Below, in pieces: positions 37,244-45,427 of a DNA stretch of 64,000 nucleotides. Position 1 is the first letter of the stretch; every line of letters begins with the position of its first letter. Source of the stretch: Oribacterium asaccharolyticum ACB7 (lineage in GTDB: Bacteria; Bacillota; Clostridia; Lachnospirales; Lachnospiraceae); NCBI RefSeq assembly GCF_000238075.1, contig NZ_JH414505.1, positions 341,345 to 405,344 of the forward strand, written 5' to 3'. Below the pieces are notes generated by a model. It did not search any database. It saw nothing but the letters and a program-made list of their open reading frames with translations, and was not told where the DNA came from. The translations under genes were made by a program, and so were the position numbers.

Positions 37244-40200
37244 TTTGCTCCCTTAAAATACTGTACTCCGCTGTAAAACAGATTCTGGGGATTCGGAATT
37301 CGACGATTCCGATACAGTCCCTCGCCATAGCGTTCGCTGTGTCCCATTTTCCCGAGGATCAAGCCGTCTTCCGAAACCATGCCCTCGATACCGTACAAAG
37401 AGCCGTTCGGGTTGAACTTTCCGTTCAGACTTGCATTTCCGTCAAAGTCCGCATACTGGAACGCCGCAAGATGCTTCCACTTCTCAATGGATTTTCCTAC
37501 AAGCTTCCCTTCGCCATGAGAAAAGACCACGTCATGCATCTCTCCTATACGGAAATGCCGTGTCCACGCACTGTTCGTATTGGACACCCTGGTAAAGGCG
37601 GTAGTGGATACATGGTGCATGCAATCATTATGGTACAGCGTTAAATCCTCCTCACTGAGATCCCGAATCTCTCCATAGGGAAGTAAGCCGGATTTTAAGA
37701 GGGCCTGGAAGCCGTTACAGATTCCAAGAATGAGGCGCTTTTTCTTTAAATGGCTATGAACCGCCTCTTTCACCTTCTCATTTCTCAGGAAATTCACAAT
37801 AAACTTGGCAGAGCCGTCCGGCTCATCTCCGCTGGAAAAGCCGCCCACAAGCATCAGGATATGAGCGCTATCCAGCTTCTCCACAAACTCTTCCATGCTT
37901 TCCTTTAAATCCTGCTCTCTTTTATTCCGGATAATGACCGTCTCCACCTCTGCTCCCTCCTTTTGGAAGGCGCGGGCGCTGTCATACTCGCAATTCGTTC
38001 CCGGAAAGACAGGAATCAGGACTTTCACCTGCTCCACCTTTTCCGGAGAGAAAAACTCTCTTTCCGTCTCTTTGGACAGGTTCTCACAATTTCCCTTCTC
38101 CAAATTCACATACTCCGGATAAAGCTTTTCAAAGGTGCCGGTATAGGCTCTCCGCAAAGTCTTCTTATCCAATGGCTCACCATTCGCAAGAATGTCCTCT
38201 TCCACCGTTCCGATCTTACGGAAAGGCAGGTCGGAAGCACTCGCCTCAATAACCATGGAGCCCGGCTGAAAGTCTGCAAGGTCTTCCATCGTGACGTGAA
38301 AACCTAAATCATTTCCTACTGCCATCTTGTAAAGGGCGGAAAAGGCGGAACCTTCCTCTAAAACATAGACGGAGCAGACCTTCTTTTCTGTAATGTAGCG
38401 GTGCAGGAGATCATACTGCGCTACCGTCTCCGCTATATTCGGAAAGCCTCTCTCGTCCTTAACGAGCGGCAAGAAATAAAGGGTGTTTCCGCAGTTTTTC
38501 AGCTCCGGTGTAAGCACCTCTTCTATTTTCACCGTACTGCAAGCAAAGGAAATCAAAGTTTCTACCACATGGAGATCATTAAAGGTACCGGACATACTGT
38601 CCTTTCCCCCGATAGCGGAGATTCCCAAGGCTCTCTCGGCGTGCAATGCGCCCAGTAACGCTTCCGTCGCCATGCCCCACTTCTTGCTATCTGTTCCCAG
38701 CTTCTCGAAGTACTCCTGACAGGAAAGATAGAGGGTCTTTCTGTCTCCTCCTACCGCATAGACCTTTGCCACGGAGAGAAGAACCGAATAAAGCGCGGAT
38801 AAAAAGGGAGAATAGTGGGAAATCTTCGGAATAAAGCCGTAAGTTAAAACGGTCGCCACATCACTATCAAATCCAAGAGTGGGAAGCGCCTGTACGGAAG
38901 CCTGCACCGGCGTTAATTCTTCCTTTCCCGTAAAGGGCATCAGCACCGTTGTTGCCCCGATACTGCTGTCAAAGTTCGTAGCAAGCCCCTTCTGAGACGC
39001 CACATTTTTCTCTGAAAGTTCTTTTACAGCGTCGTCTTTATGAAAGCCATGATGGAGGAATGGATTCTCCTCAGGGTGATCTATTAAAACAGCCTCTCTA
39101 TGCTGCCGTACCCCGGAGGTCTCCAGGAAAGAGGCCTTTAAATCCACCACCTTTTCCTTTCCCATAAACATTTCCAGTCGATTTCGATCGGTTACCGTCG
39201 CCACATGGGCATATTCGATATTTTCCTCTTCACAGGCTTTTACGAAAGAAGTGTAGTCCTTTTCCGAAACCACCACCGCCATTCTTTCCTGGGATTCACT
39301 AATGGCAATTTCCGTGGCATTTAAGCCCTGATACTTGAGAAGCACCTTGTCCAGATGAATCTCCATTCCGGGACTGATTTCTCCAATAGCAACGGCAACC
39401 CCGCCGGCACCGAAATCATTACATTTTTTAATCAGGCGGGAGACTTCCGGACGACGGAAAAGTCTTTGTATCTTCCGCTCTTCCGGCGCATTTCCCTTCT
39501 GTACCTGGGAAGCCATGGTGTGAAGAGAGGCACTGGTATGCACCACACTGGAGCCGGATGCACCCTGGATGCCGTCCCGACCGGTTCGACCGCCGATTAA
39601 AACCACAATATCCCCCGGCGCGGGAAGCTCTCTTCGCACATTTTCAACCGGACTTGCCCCCACTACCGCGCCCACCTCCATGTGCTTTGCCACATAGGAA
39701 TCATCGTACAATTCCCGGACGAAACTCGTGGCCAGGCCGATTTGATTTCCGTAAGAGGAATAGCCCTGCATGGCTTTCTTCGAAATCTCCGCCTGAGGAA
39801 GCTTATTGGAAAGGGTCTTTTCCCGCCCTTCCAGCACATTTCCCGCTCCGCTGATCCGCATCGCCTGATAAACGAAGCTCCGTCCGGATAAGGGGTCTCG
39901 AATCGCTCCGCCGATACAGGTACTGGCTCCCCCGAAGGGCTCAATTTCCGTCGGATGATTGTGGGTTTCATTTTTAAACTGAATGAGCCACTGCTCTTCC
40001 TTCCCATCATGCTCTACGGTCGTAAAGAAGGAACAGGCATTGTTCTCGGAACTGACTTCCACGGTCTGATCCTTTAGAATGAGCCGATGATACTTTCCCA
40101 CAATGGTCGCCATATCCATAAGAGTAATCGGTTTCTCCGTCCCCAGTTCCTTTCGAAGGCTCAGGTATTCCTGCATGGCCTCTTCCATTTCCTTCTGAAA

Positions 40201-40911
40201 ATGCTTAGACTCCACGGAAATCTTATCCAGCTCCGTCTCAAAGGTAGTATGCCGACAGTGGTCACTCCAGTAGCAATCCAATACGTAAAGCTCCGTTTCG
40301 CTTGGGTCTCTTTCTTCTACCCTGAAAAATTCCTGAATAAAGAGAAGGTCTTCCATCAAAAGGGAAAGATTCATCTCTGTCTTTAAAGCAGCAAGTTCTT
40401 CTCTTCCGAGCCTACGGAAACCGCTCATATCCCGCATTTCTTTTCTCTCTGCATCCGGCGAGAAAGAAAGAAGGGACATGTCCTTCTCTTGGGACTCAAT
40501 GGGATTCACCAGATATTTAGAAATCTTCTCCAATTCCGAGGGATTAAGAACCCGGTCAAAAACAAGCAAGGTTCCGGAGCGCACAAATGCCTTACTTTCC
40601 GCATCCAGGAGTCGAATACACTGCATCGCACTGTCTGCCCGCTGGTCAAATTGTGCCGGCAAGGTTTCATAAGCAAAATAAAAGCCTTCCTGAAGCGGCA
40701 GCTCTTCGAAAACTTCGTTCACCATTACCTCGGAAAACACGGACTGCTCCGCCCGTTTCAATACTTCTTCTTCAATAGAATACACGTCATAAATCTGATA
40801 AATGGCTGCGCTTTTCACAGGGATAGAAAGGCTGCGGAACAATTCCTCTACCAGTTTTTCCTCTTCCTGCCGGTACTGCTCTCTCTTTCGCACAAAAATA
40901 CGTTTATCCAT
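37240..40911 (-). CDS. purL: Phosphoribosylformylglycinamidine synthase, large single-chain form
   Basis: 1223 residues, converting FGAR plus glutamine to FGAM. The N-terminal adaptor and two AIR-synthase-like halves (CYWSDHCRHTTFETEL, KNETHNHPTEIEPFGGASTCIGGAIRD, FGAGGVAVAIGEISPG, GGKDSMSGTF) are followed by a class I glutamine amidotransferase at about 960-1223 (VLIPVFPGTNCEYDSA, ILGICNGFQALL with the nucleophile Cys, and a terminal His-Glu region). PurS and PurQ are therefore not needed as separate proteins. AAAGGTGG precedes the ATG. Upstream lies a repeat derived from the end of purM. Confidence 0.97.
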   Translation of the reverse strand: MDKRIFVRKREQYRQEEEKLVEELFRSLSIPVKSAAIYQIYDVYSIEEEVLKRAEQSVFSEVMVNEVFEELPLQEGFYFAYETLPAQFDQRADSAMQCIRLLDAESKAFVRSGTLLVFDRVLNPSELEKISKYLVNPIESQEKDMSLLSFSPDAERKEMRDMSGFRRLGREELAALKTEMNLSLLMEDLLFIQEFFRVEERDPSETELYVLDCYWSDHCRHTTFETELDKISVESKHFQKEMEEAMQEYLSLRKELGTEKPITLMDMATIVGKYHRLILKDQTVEVSSENNACSFFTTVEHDGKEEQWLIQFKNETHNHPTEIEPFGGASTCIGGAIRDPLSGRSFVYQAMRISGAGNVLEGREKTLSNKLPQAEISKKAMQGYSSYGNQIGLATSFVRELYDDSYVAKHMEVGAVVGASPVENVRRELPAPGDIVVLIGGRTGRDGIQGASGSSVVHTSASLHTMASQVQKGNAPEERKIQRLFRRPEVSRLIKKCNDFGAGGVAVAIGEISPGMEIHLDKVLLKYQGLNATEIAISESQERMAVVVSEKDYTSFVKACEEENIEYAHVATVTDRNRLEMFMGKEKVVDLKASFLETSGVRQHREAVLIDHPEENPFLHHGFHKDDAVKELSEKNVASQKGLATNFDSSIGATTVLMPFTGKEELTPVQASVQALPTLGFDSDVATVLTYGFIPKISHYSPFLSALYSVLLSVAKVYAVGGDRKTLYLSCQEYFEKLGTDSKKWGMATEALLGALHAERALGISAIGGKDSMSGTFNDLHVVETLISFACSTVKIEEVLTPELKNCGNTLYFLPLVKDERGFPNIAETVAQYDLLHRYITEKKVCSVYVLEEGSAFSALYKMAVGNDLGFHVTMEDLADFQPGSMVIEASASDLPFRKIGTVEEDILANGEPLDKKTLRRAYTGTFEKLYPEYVNLEKGNCENLSKETEREFFSPEKVEQVKVLIPVFPGTNCEYDSARAFQKEGAEVETVIIRNKREQDLKESMEEFVEKLDSAHILMLVGGFSSGDEPDGSAKFIVNFLRNEKVKEAVHSHLKKKRLILGICNGFQALLKSGLLPYGEIRDLSEEDLTLYHNDCMHHVSTTAFTRVSNTNSAWTRHFRIGEMHDVVFSHGEGKLVGKSIEKWKHLAAFQYADFDGNASLNGKFNPNGSLYGIEGMVSEDGLILGKMGHSERYGEGLYRNRRIPNPQNLFYSGVQYFKGAK

Positions 40912-40958
40912 AGTCCACCTTTTCCCACATATTAATTACCGGAAATCCTCCGGCGTCT

Positions 40959-41053
40959 ATTCAATTGTCACTTCTTCGGTGCCTACCGAATGTTCACTTT
41001 TCCTGCGGCTACTAAATGCTCACTTCTACGGCGGCTACTGAATGGTCACTTCT
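40959..41053. repeat. Tandem repeat derived from the 3' end of purM
   Basis: About three and a half units of ~26-28 bp. Each minus-strand unit reads like GAAGTGACCATTCAGTAG plus a GC-rich spacer. The first unit encodes the last PurM codons (Glu-Val-Thr-Ile-Gln-stop) and the others follow as untranslated near-copies toward purL. Confidence 0.75.
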
Positions 41054-42051
41054 CCCTTTCCCCGAACAACTTCTCCGATTCGCCTTGCCTCCGGGAGCAT
41101 GGATAAAACTTTCTTCTCGTCCTCTTTCCTTACAAAAAGGGTAAAGCCTACCCCCATATTGAAGGTGCCAAACATTTCCTCCCGACTTAATTCTCCCCAC
41201 TCCTGCAATTTGCTGAAAATAGGAAGACGGGGCAAAGCGCTTTCGTCGATTAGCACCGAAAGTCCTTCCGGTAAAACCCGGGGCAGATTCTCCGGGAATC
41301 CTCCTCCGGTAATGTGGGCCATGGCGTGTACATCTACCGTATTGAGCACCGGAAGCACTTCCCGAACATAGATGCGAGTCGGTTCCAATAAAATATCTGC
41401 CAGGCTTTTTCCGGAAATCTGCTCCTTTTCCAAATCCAAGTGCATCTTGTCAAAAATGATTTTCCGAACCAGAGAAAAACCGTTGCTGTGGATTCCGGAA
41501 GAGGGAAGTGCCAGGATAAGATCCCCTTCCTTCACTTTCTGCTTGCCGTCAATAATCTTCTCCCGGTCAACAATCCCCACAGCAAATCCGGCAAGGTCAT
41601 AGTCCTCCTCCCGATACACCCCAGGCATCTCCGCGGTCTCTCCTCCGATTAACGCCGCTCCTGCTCTTTTACAACCTTCCGCAACCCCTTCCACAATCCC
41701 TGCCATCTTCTCTGCGTGGAGTTTTCCGCAGGCAATATAATCTAAGAAAAATAAGGGTTTTGCTCCCTGACAGAGAATGTCGTTCACGCACATTGCCACA
41801 CAGTCAATGCCGATGGTCTTGTGTCTATCCAGCTTCTGCGCCAGTACCACTTTTGTTCCCACACCGTCTGTACCGGATACCAGAACAGGATGGGAAAGCT
41901 TCTCCTCTTCCAAGGAAAACAGACCTGAAAAGCCCCCCAAATCCGATAAAACACCGGGAGTATAGGTCTCTTTGATAAACTTCTTAATCAGTCCCACCTC
42001 TTTATAACCCTGCTCTTTGTCGACTCCCGCCTCCTTATAGCTTAGTGCCAT
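41035..42051 (-). CDS. purM: Phosphoribosylformylglycinamidine cyclo-ligase (AIR synthetase)
   Basis: 338 residues; closes the imidazole ring, FGAM to AIR, with ATP. It has YKEAGVDKEQGYKEV, LVSGTDGVGTKVVLAQ, the central GIDCVAMCVNDILCQGAKPLFFLDYIACGKL and ALIGGETAEMPGVY, and HITGGGFPENLPRVLP. Length is standard. AGGAGG precedes the ATG, which overlaps the end of purF by 10 bp. Its last codons have been duplicated in tandem downstream. Confidence 0.97.
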   Translation of the reverse strand: MALSYKEAGVDKEQGYKEVGLIKKFIKETYTPGVLSDLGGFSGLFSLEEEKLSHPVLVSGTDGVGTKVVLAQKLDRHKTIGIDCVAMCVNDILCQGAKPLFFLDYIACGKLHAEKMAGIVEGVAEGCKRAGAALIGGETAEMPGVYREEDYDLAGFAVGIVDREKIIDGKQKVKEGDLILALPSSGIHSNGFSLVRKIIFDKMHLDLEKEQISGKSLADILLEPTRIYVREVLPVLNTVDVHAMAHITGGGFPENLPRVLPEGLSVLIDESALPRLPIFSKLQEWGELSREEMFGTFNMGVGFTLFVRKEDEKKVLSMLPEARRIGEVVRGKGEVTIQ

Positions 42052-43331
42052 ACCGCCTCCTCTTGGAAAATATCCACTCCTGTAAAATATTTTTCATAAT
42101 AGCCCTTGTTACCGCAGCAATCTTCCAGTCCCTCCAGACTCAGATAATAGAGGCTGTCACAGCCGATATAGTCCCGAACCTCTTCTACCGTCTTGTTGTA
42201 GCCAATCAGCTGCTCGTTTTTCGGAATATCAATCGCATAGATATCGTTGGAAACCACCTTGGGGCTGGCAACCCGGATATGGACTTCCTTTGCCCCGGCA
42301 TCCTTTAAAATCTTAATGATTCTCTTCATGGTCGTCCCCCGGACGATGGAATCATCTACCAGAATCACCCGTTTATCCTGCAGGTTTTCTTTAATCGCAT
42401 TTAACTTGATATTGACACTGCTGACTCTTTCTTCCTGTGTGGGTTTTATGAAGGTTCTTTGAATGTATCGATTCTTCAAAATTCCGTCCACGAAGGGAAT
42501 GCCTGATGCCTTCGCATAGCCTTTCGCGGCAATCAAACCGGAATCGGGAGAGCCGATGACGATATCCGCCTCTGTGGGGCACTCCTCATAGAGCCGCTCT
42601 CCCGTCTTATAGCGCGCCTGATAAACGCTCACCCCGTCGATAATGGAATCATGGCGTGCAATATAAATCATCTCAAAGAGGCAGAGATGGTGGGGCTTCT
42701 TAGAAAAATGATGAACGGAATAATCCCCATTTTCTACAAGAACTATTGTTCCCGGTTCTACATCCTGTAGAAACTCCCCATTCATCGCATCCAAGGCACA
42801 GCTTTCGGAAACGGCAATAAAGGTATCCTGTAACTTCCCGAAACACATCGGTTTTATGCCGTAAGGATCTCTGGCAATCAGCATTTTCCCCTCATCAATG
42901 TAAATGAGATTATAGGTTCCCTTTAAGCTTTCCATATAGTCCTGAAAGCTCTCTAAGGGGCCGTTTATCTTATTCACAAGCTCGCAGAAATTAAAATTTC
43001 GATTTAAGATGGTGCCGTCCAGGGCAATCATGGAGTTGCCATGGTCTGTCTGGTAAACGAAGGGCATCATCGGCTCATATTTGGTATTGTGGGAAAAAAG
43101 ATATTTCACAAAACCGATACCGGCCGATCCGCAGATATCCTCGATAATCTGTTGGTTTAGTACTTCTGAAAGCATGCCCTTCCGCTTTAATTCACAGACT
43201 CTTTGCCCCTCCATGGTAGTGATGCCGAACCCCTCCTGTCCCCTATGCTGCAATGCATAGAGTCCCACCTCCAGAAGGTCGGTAATATCGTTCTTTTTAT
43301 CAAAAGAAAAAATGCCGCACAGTCCGCTCAC
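42042..43331 (-). CDS. purF: Amidophosphoribosyltransferase
   Basis: 429 residues; commits PRPP to purine synthesis using glutamine. After a GTG start (AGGAGGT five bases upstream) the chain reads VSGLCGIF, so removal of four residues would expose the N-terminal nucleophile Cys. The glutaminase part has LQHRGQEGFGI and ARDPYGIKPM. The phosphoribosyltransferase part has the PRPP loop VILVDDSIVRGTT and later YFTGVDIF. A longer frame to 43361 overlaps purE and would bury the Cys. Cys residues near the C-terminus (GCDSL, EDCCGNKG) could be iron-sulfur ligands as in some PurF types; not certain. Confidence 0.95.
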   Translation of the reverse strand: MSGLCGIFSFDKKNDITDLLEVGLYALQHRGQEGFGITTMEGQRVCELKRKGMLSEVLNQQIIEDICGSAGIGFVKYLFSHNTKYEPMMPFVYQTDHGNSMIALDGTILNRNFNFCELVNKINGPLESFQDYMESLKGTYNLIYIDEGKMLIARDPYGIKPMCFGKLQDTFIAVSESCALDAMNGEFLQDVEPGTIVLVENGDYSVHHFSKKPHHLCLFEMIYIARHDSIIDGVSVYQARYKTGERLYEECPTEADIVIGSPDSGLIAAKGYAKASGIPFVDGILKNRYIQRTFIKPTQEERVSSVNIKLNAIKENLQDKRVILVDDSIVRGTTMKRIIKILKDAGAKEVHIRVASPKVVSNDIYAIDIPKNEQLIGYNKTVEEVRDYIGCDSLYYLSLEGLEDCCGNKGYYEKYFTGVDIFQEEAVWH

Positions 43332-43341
43332 ATCGCACCTC

Positions 43342-43821
43342 CTAGAGAGAGATCCGCTCATTCATCTCCTGAACGGACTGCTTCATTTTTTCCTTGTATT
43401 GTCTAAGCTTCTCTTTTAAATCCGGATTGGACAACGCCAGCATCTCTATAGCAAGAATGGCTGCATTTTCCGCCCCATTGATGGCAACGGTGGCAACCGG
43501 AACGCCTTTCGGCATCTGTACCGTACTAAGTAACGCATCCATACCGTCCAGGCAGGAGGACTGCACAGGTACCCCGATTACCGGTTTGATAGATAGTCCG
43601 GCCAGTACGCCGGCAAGGTGTGCCGCCTTTCCGGCAAAGGCAATGATAATATCAATCTTATTCTGCTCCATGCTCTCTACGTAATCCAAAACAAGATTCA
43701 AAGAACGATGGGCTGAAATCACACGGCAGTCATATTCCACGGAAAAATCCTTCAAAACAGCGGCAGACTTTTTTACAATTTCCTCATCGGAAATACTTCC
43801 CATAATCAAAGCAACTTTCAT
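43342..43821 (-). CDS. purE: N5-carboxyaminoimidazole ribonucleotide mutase
   Basis: 159 residues; rearranges N5-CAIR to CAIR (or carboxylates AIR if class II). It has VALIMGSISDEEIVKKSA (often GSxSD), VISAHRSLNLVLDYVES with the catalytic His, AFAGKAAHLAGVLAGLSIKPVIGVPVQ, and MPKGVPVATVAING. AAAGGAG sits seven bases before the ATG at 43821, so the 11 residues upstream in the frame are not used. No purK is seen in the window. Confidence 0.96.
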   Translation of the reverse strand: MKVALIMGSISDEEIVKKSAAVLKDFSVEYDCRVISAHRSLNLVLDYVESMEQNKIDIIIAFAGKAAHLAGVLAGLSIKPVIGVPVQSSCLDGMDALLSTVQMPKGVPVATVAINGAENAAILAIEMLALSNPDLKEKLRQYKEKMKQSVQEMNERISL

Positions 43822-43978
43822 ACTTCTCCTTTCAAAAGGGATTAGCGAACACAATTACACGATCACTTTCATAAATAAGATATCTACAGATTCGCATACA
43901 GCACCGGTTCAGAGCGAGCTCCCCCGCGCCTTGCCGGCTAAACTCATCAGGAATAATACTCTTTAGAAACAAGAAAAG

Positions 43979-44092
43979 AACTGTAAAAAGAGGGCTAGGA
44001 CAGTCCTTTGTACAGGCCTTCTCGGGAAGGACTCCCGATATTGACCTGTACAGGGGAAAACTGTTCCTTCATTTCCTCTTTTATACAGTTCC
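43979..44092. repeat. Long compound hairpin after purC (possible repeat-family member D)
   Basis: Outer arms CTGTAAAAAGAGG and CCTCTTTTATACAG (reading the plus strand) enclose TGTACAGG/CCTGTACA and an inner TCGGGA/TCCCGA hairpin. The right arm includes the purC stop codon. CTGTA-containing ends recall the structured repeats at 25418 and 33652, but the core differs. It may attenuate or stabilise the transcript between purC and purE. The 226 bp between these genes hold nothing else. Confidence 0.5.
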
Positions 44093-44770
44093 TTTATCTA
44101 AATACGAATATATCTTTAAGGGCTCTACATAGCTGTCTCCGTCAAAAACACGCATATTTCCGCCGGATAGTTCATCGATTAAAATCACTTCTCCATTATG
44201 CCGTCCGAATTCCAGCTTAATGTCGTAGAGCGTCAGCCCCTTCTTTGCCAGATCCTCTTTAATGATTCCGGTAATCTCTTTGGTCTTTTCTTTCAGCTCT
44301 TTGTATTCTTCCTTCGTAAGAATCCCGAGCATATCCAAAGCATCCTCAGAAATCGGCGGGTCGTTTCTTTGATCATCCTTTAAGGTGACTTCTACGAAAG
44401 TCCCGGGAAGCACGGTTTTGTCCTGAATGTATGCCCCGTACCTGCGGATGAAAGAGCCTGTTGCAATAAAGCGGGCAATCACTTCCAGCCCCTTTCCAAA
44501 GACCTCACAGGGCAGCACGGTCATGGTATTTTCCGCTACGTTTGCATCCACATAATGTGTCTTCACGCCGTTCTTTCTTAAGAGCTCAAAAAAGTACTTA
44601 CTGCACTTTAAATCCTCTTTTCCAACCCCCTCGATGGTCAGGGCAACGGCATTTGCCCCCGGATCAAAAACGCCGTTCTCTCCGGTGACATCGTCTTTAA
44701 ACTTTAAAACCAGATTCCCGTCTTCCAGTTTAAAAACATCTTTCGTTTTTCCGGTGTAAATCTTCTGCAT
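44081..44770 (-). CDS. purC: SAICAR synthetase
   Basis: 229 residues; joins aspartate to CAIR using ATP. It has KIYTGKTKDVFKLEDGNLVLKFKDDVTG (usually Y-x-GKxK), VLPCEVFGKGLEVIARFIATGSFIRRYG, FVEVTLKDDQRNDPPIS, LYDIKLEFGR and VILIDELSGGNMRVFD. AAGGAGG precedes the ATG. It is first in the purine run, directly behind the riboswitch-like leader. Confidence 0.97.
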   Translation of the reverse strand: MQKIYTGKTKDVFKLEDGNLVLKFKDDVTGENGVFDPGANAVALTIEGVGKEDLKCSKYFFELLRKNGVKTHYVDANVAENTMTVLPCEVFGKGLEVIARFIATGSFIRRYGAYIQDKTVLPGTFVEVTLKDDQRNDPPISEDALDMLGILTKEEYKELKEKTKEITGIIKEDLAKKGLTLYDIKLEFGRHNGEVILIDELSGGNMRVFDGDSYVEPLKIYSYLDKGTV

Positions 44771-44815
44771 AAATTCCTCCTTAAACTCACTGAAATGGTT
44801 CTCCAGAAATAAATG

Positions 44816-44934
44816 AAGCCTCGGAAGCAGGCTTCAAGTGAAACCTGCCTCCGGGGCTTTTATCCCTAAGGTGTCATACTGCCGTGCAGTATGTGTATCG
44901 CTCGGACCAGCTTGACCGGAACCCTAGATACACT
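44816..44934 (-). promoter_or_regulatory. ykkC-class riboswitch, probably PRPP-sensing, with terminator
   Basis: The minus-strand leader contains GTATCTAGGGTTCCGG, CTGGTCCGAGCGATAC, then ACACCTTAGGGATAAAAGCC and CCGGAGG: the conserved ykkC aptamer blocks in order (about 44934-44851). The last block overlaps the 5' strand of a hairpin (44857-44816, GGAGGCAGG with CCTGCTTCC) followed by a weak T-rich stretch, giving mutually exclusive folds. ykkC subtypes sense guanidine, ppGpp or PRPP; location before purC points to PRPP, which would turn expression on. Subtype assignment is inferred from context. Confidence 0.82.
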
Positions 44935-44979
44935 TTCTCTCGTGATTTATTCGTGGGAATTAGTTCGAATTACGCCACC

Positions 44980-45008
44980 ATCAAACATCATGTCCAGCTT
45001 TTTGTCAA
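44980..45008 (-). promoter_or_regulatory. Promoter of the purine run
   Basis: On the minus strand TTGACA (45008-45003) and TTTGAT (44985-44980) are spaced 17 bp apart, about 45 bp before the riboswitch aptamer. Confidence 0.6.
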
Positions 45009-45034
45009 GGGGTTTTCTGAAAACTTTGCCTACA

Positions 45035-45427
45035 TTATTTTTCTTTGGATTTTTTAGCAGCATCTAAATATGCGATCATCCTATTAGTTAAGTCCTGAGC
45101 TTCACTATCGCTTAATTCATTTTCAGATAAGTATTTGTGAAGATGAGTAAATTCTTGTTTTAAATATATTTCTTCATTTAATTTTTTATTTAATTTTTTA
45201 TTTAATTTTTTATTTATATTCTTAAAATCATGAGTTTGAGTCAAATCCGCTAATATATTTTTAGAATTGTGTTGTTTCATATCAATTGTTACAGCAACAT
45301 ATAAAAAATAGCTCCAAACAATTAACTTATCTTCATCTTCGACTGTAGGATAAAGTTCAGAAAATCTATATGGTATCTTTTCTAGCTCCTTTTCCATTTG
45401 TATATCCAACAAAAGTTTATTCTCCAA
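45035..45427 (-). CDS. Unknown AT-rich small ORF, possibly the frameshifted end of the upstream gene
   Basis: 130 codons from a TTG; no recognised family. Residues from about 25 on are helical and charged, with a perfect KKLN repeat (NKKLNKKLNKKLNE) encoded by three 12-bp units at 45176-45211. The start has no ribosome site, and the first ~15 codons lie inside the end of the preceding gene in the -1 frame. It could be the true C-terminus of that gene after a frameshift rather than a separate protein. Base composition is strikingly AT-rich compared with both neighbours. Confidence 0.45.
   Translation of the reverse strand: MENKLLLDIQMEKELEKIPYRFSELYPTVEDEDKLIVWSYFLYVAVTIDMKQHNSKNILADLTQTHDFKNINKKLNKKLNKKLNEEIYLKQEFTHLHKYLSENELSDSEAQDLTNRMIAYLDAAKKSKEK

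Noticed and set aside
43331..43361. Upstream start for purF
   Set aside because: It would add ten residues before the required N-terminal Cys region and overlap purE; the GTG with AGGAGGT is better.
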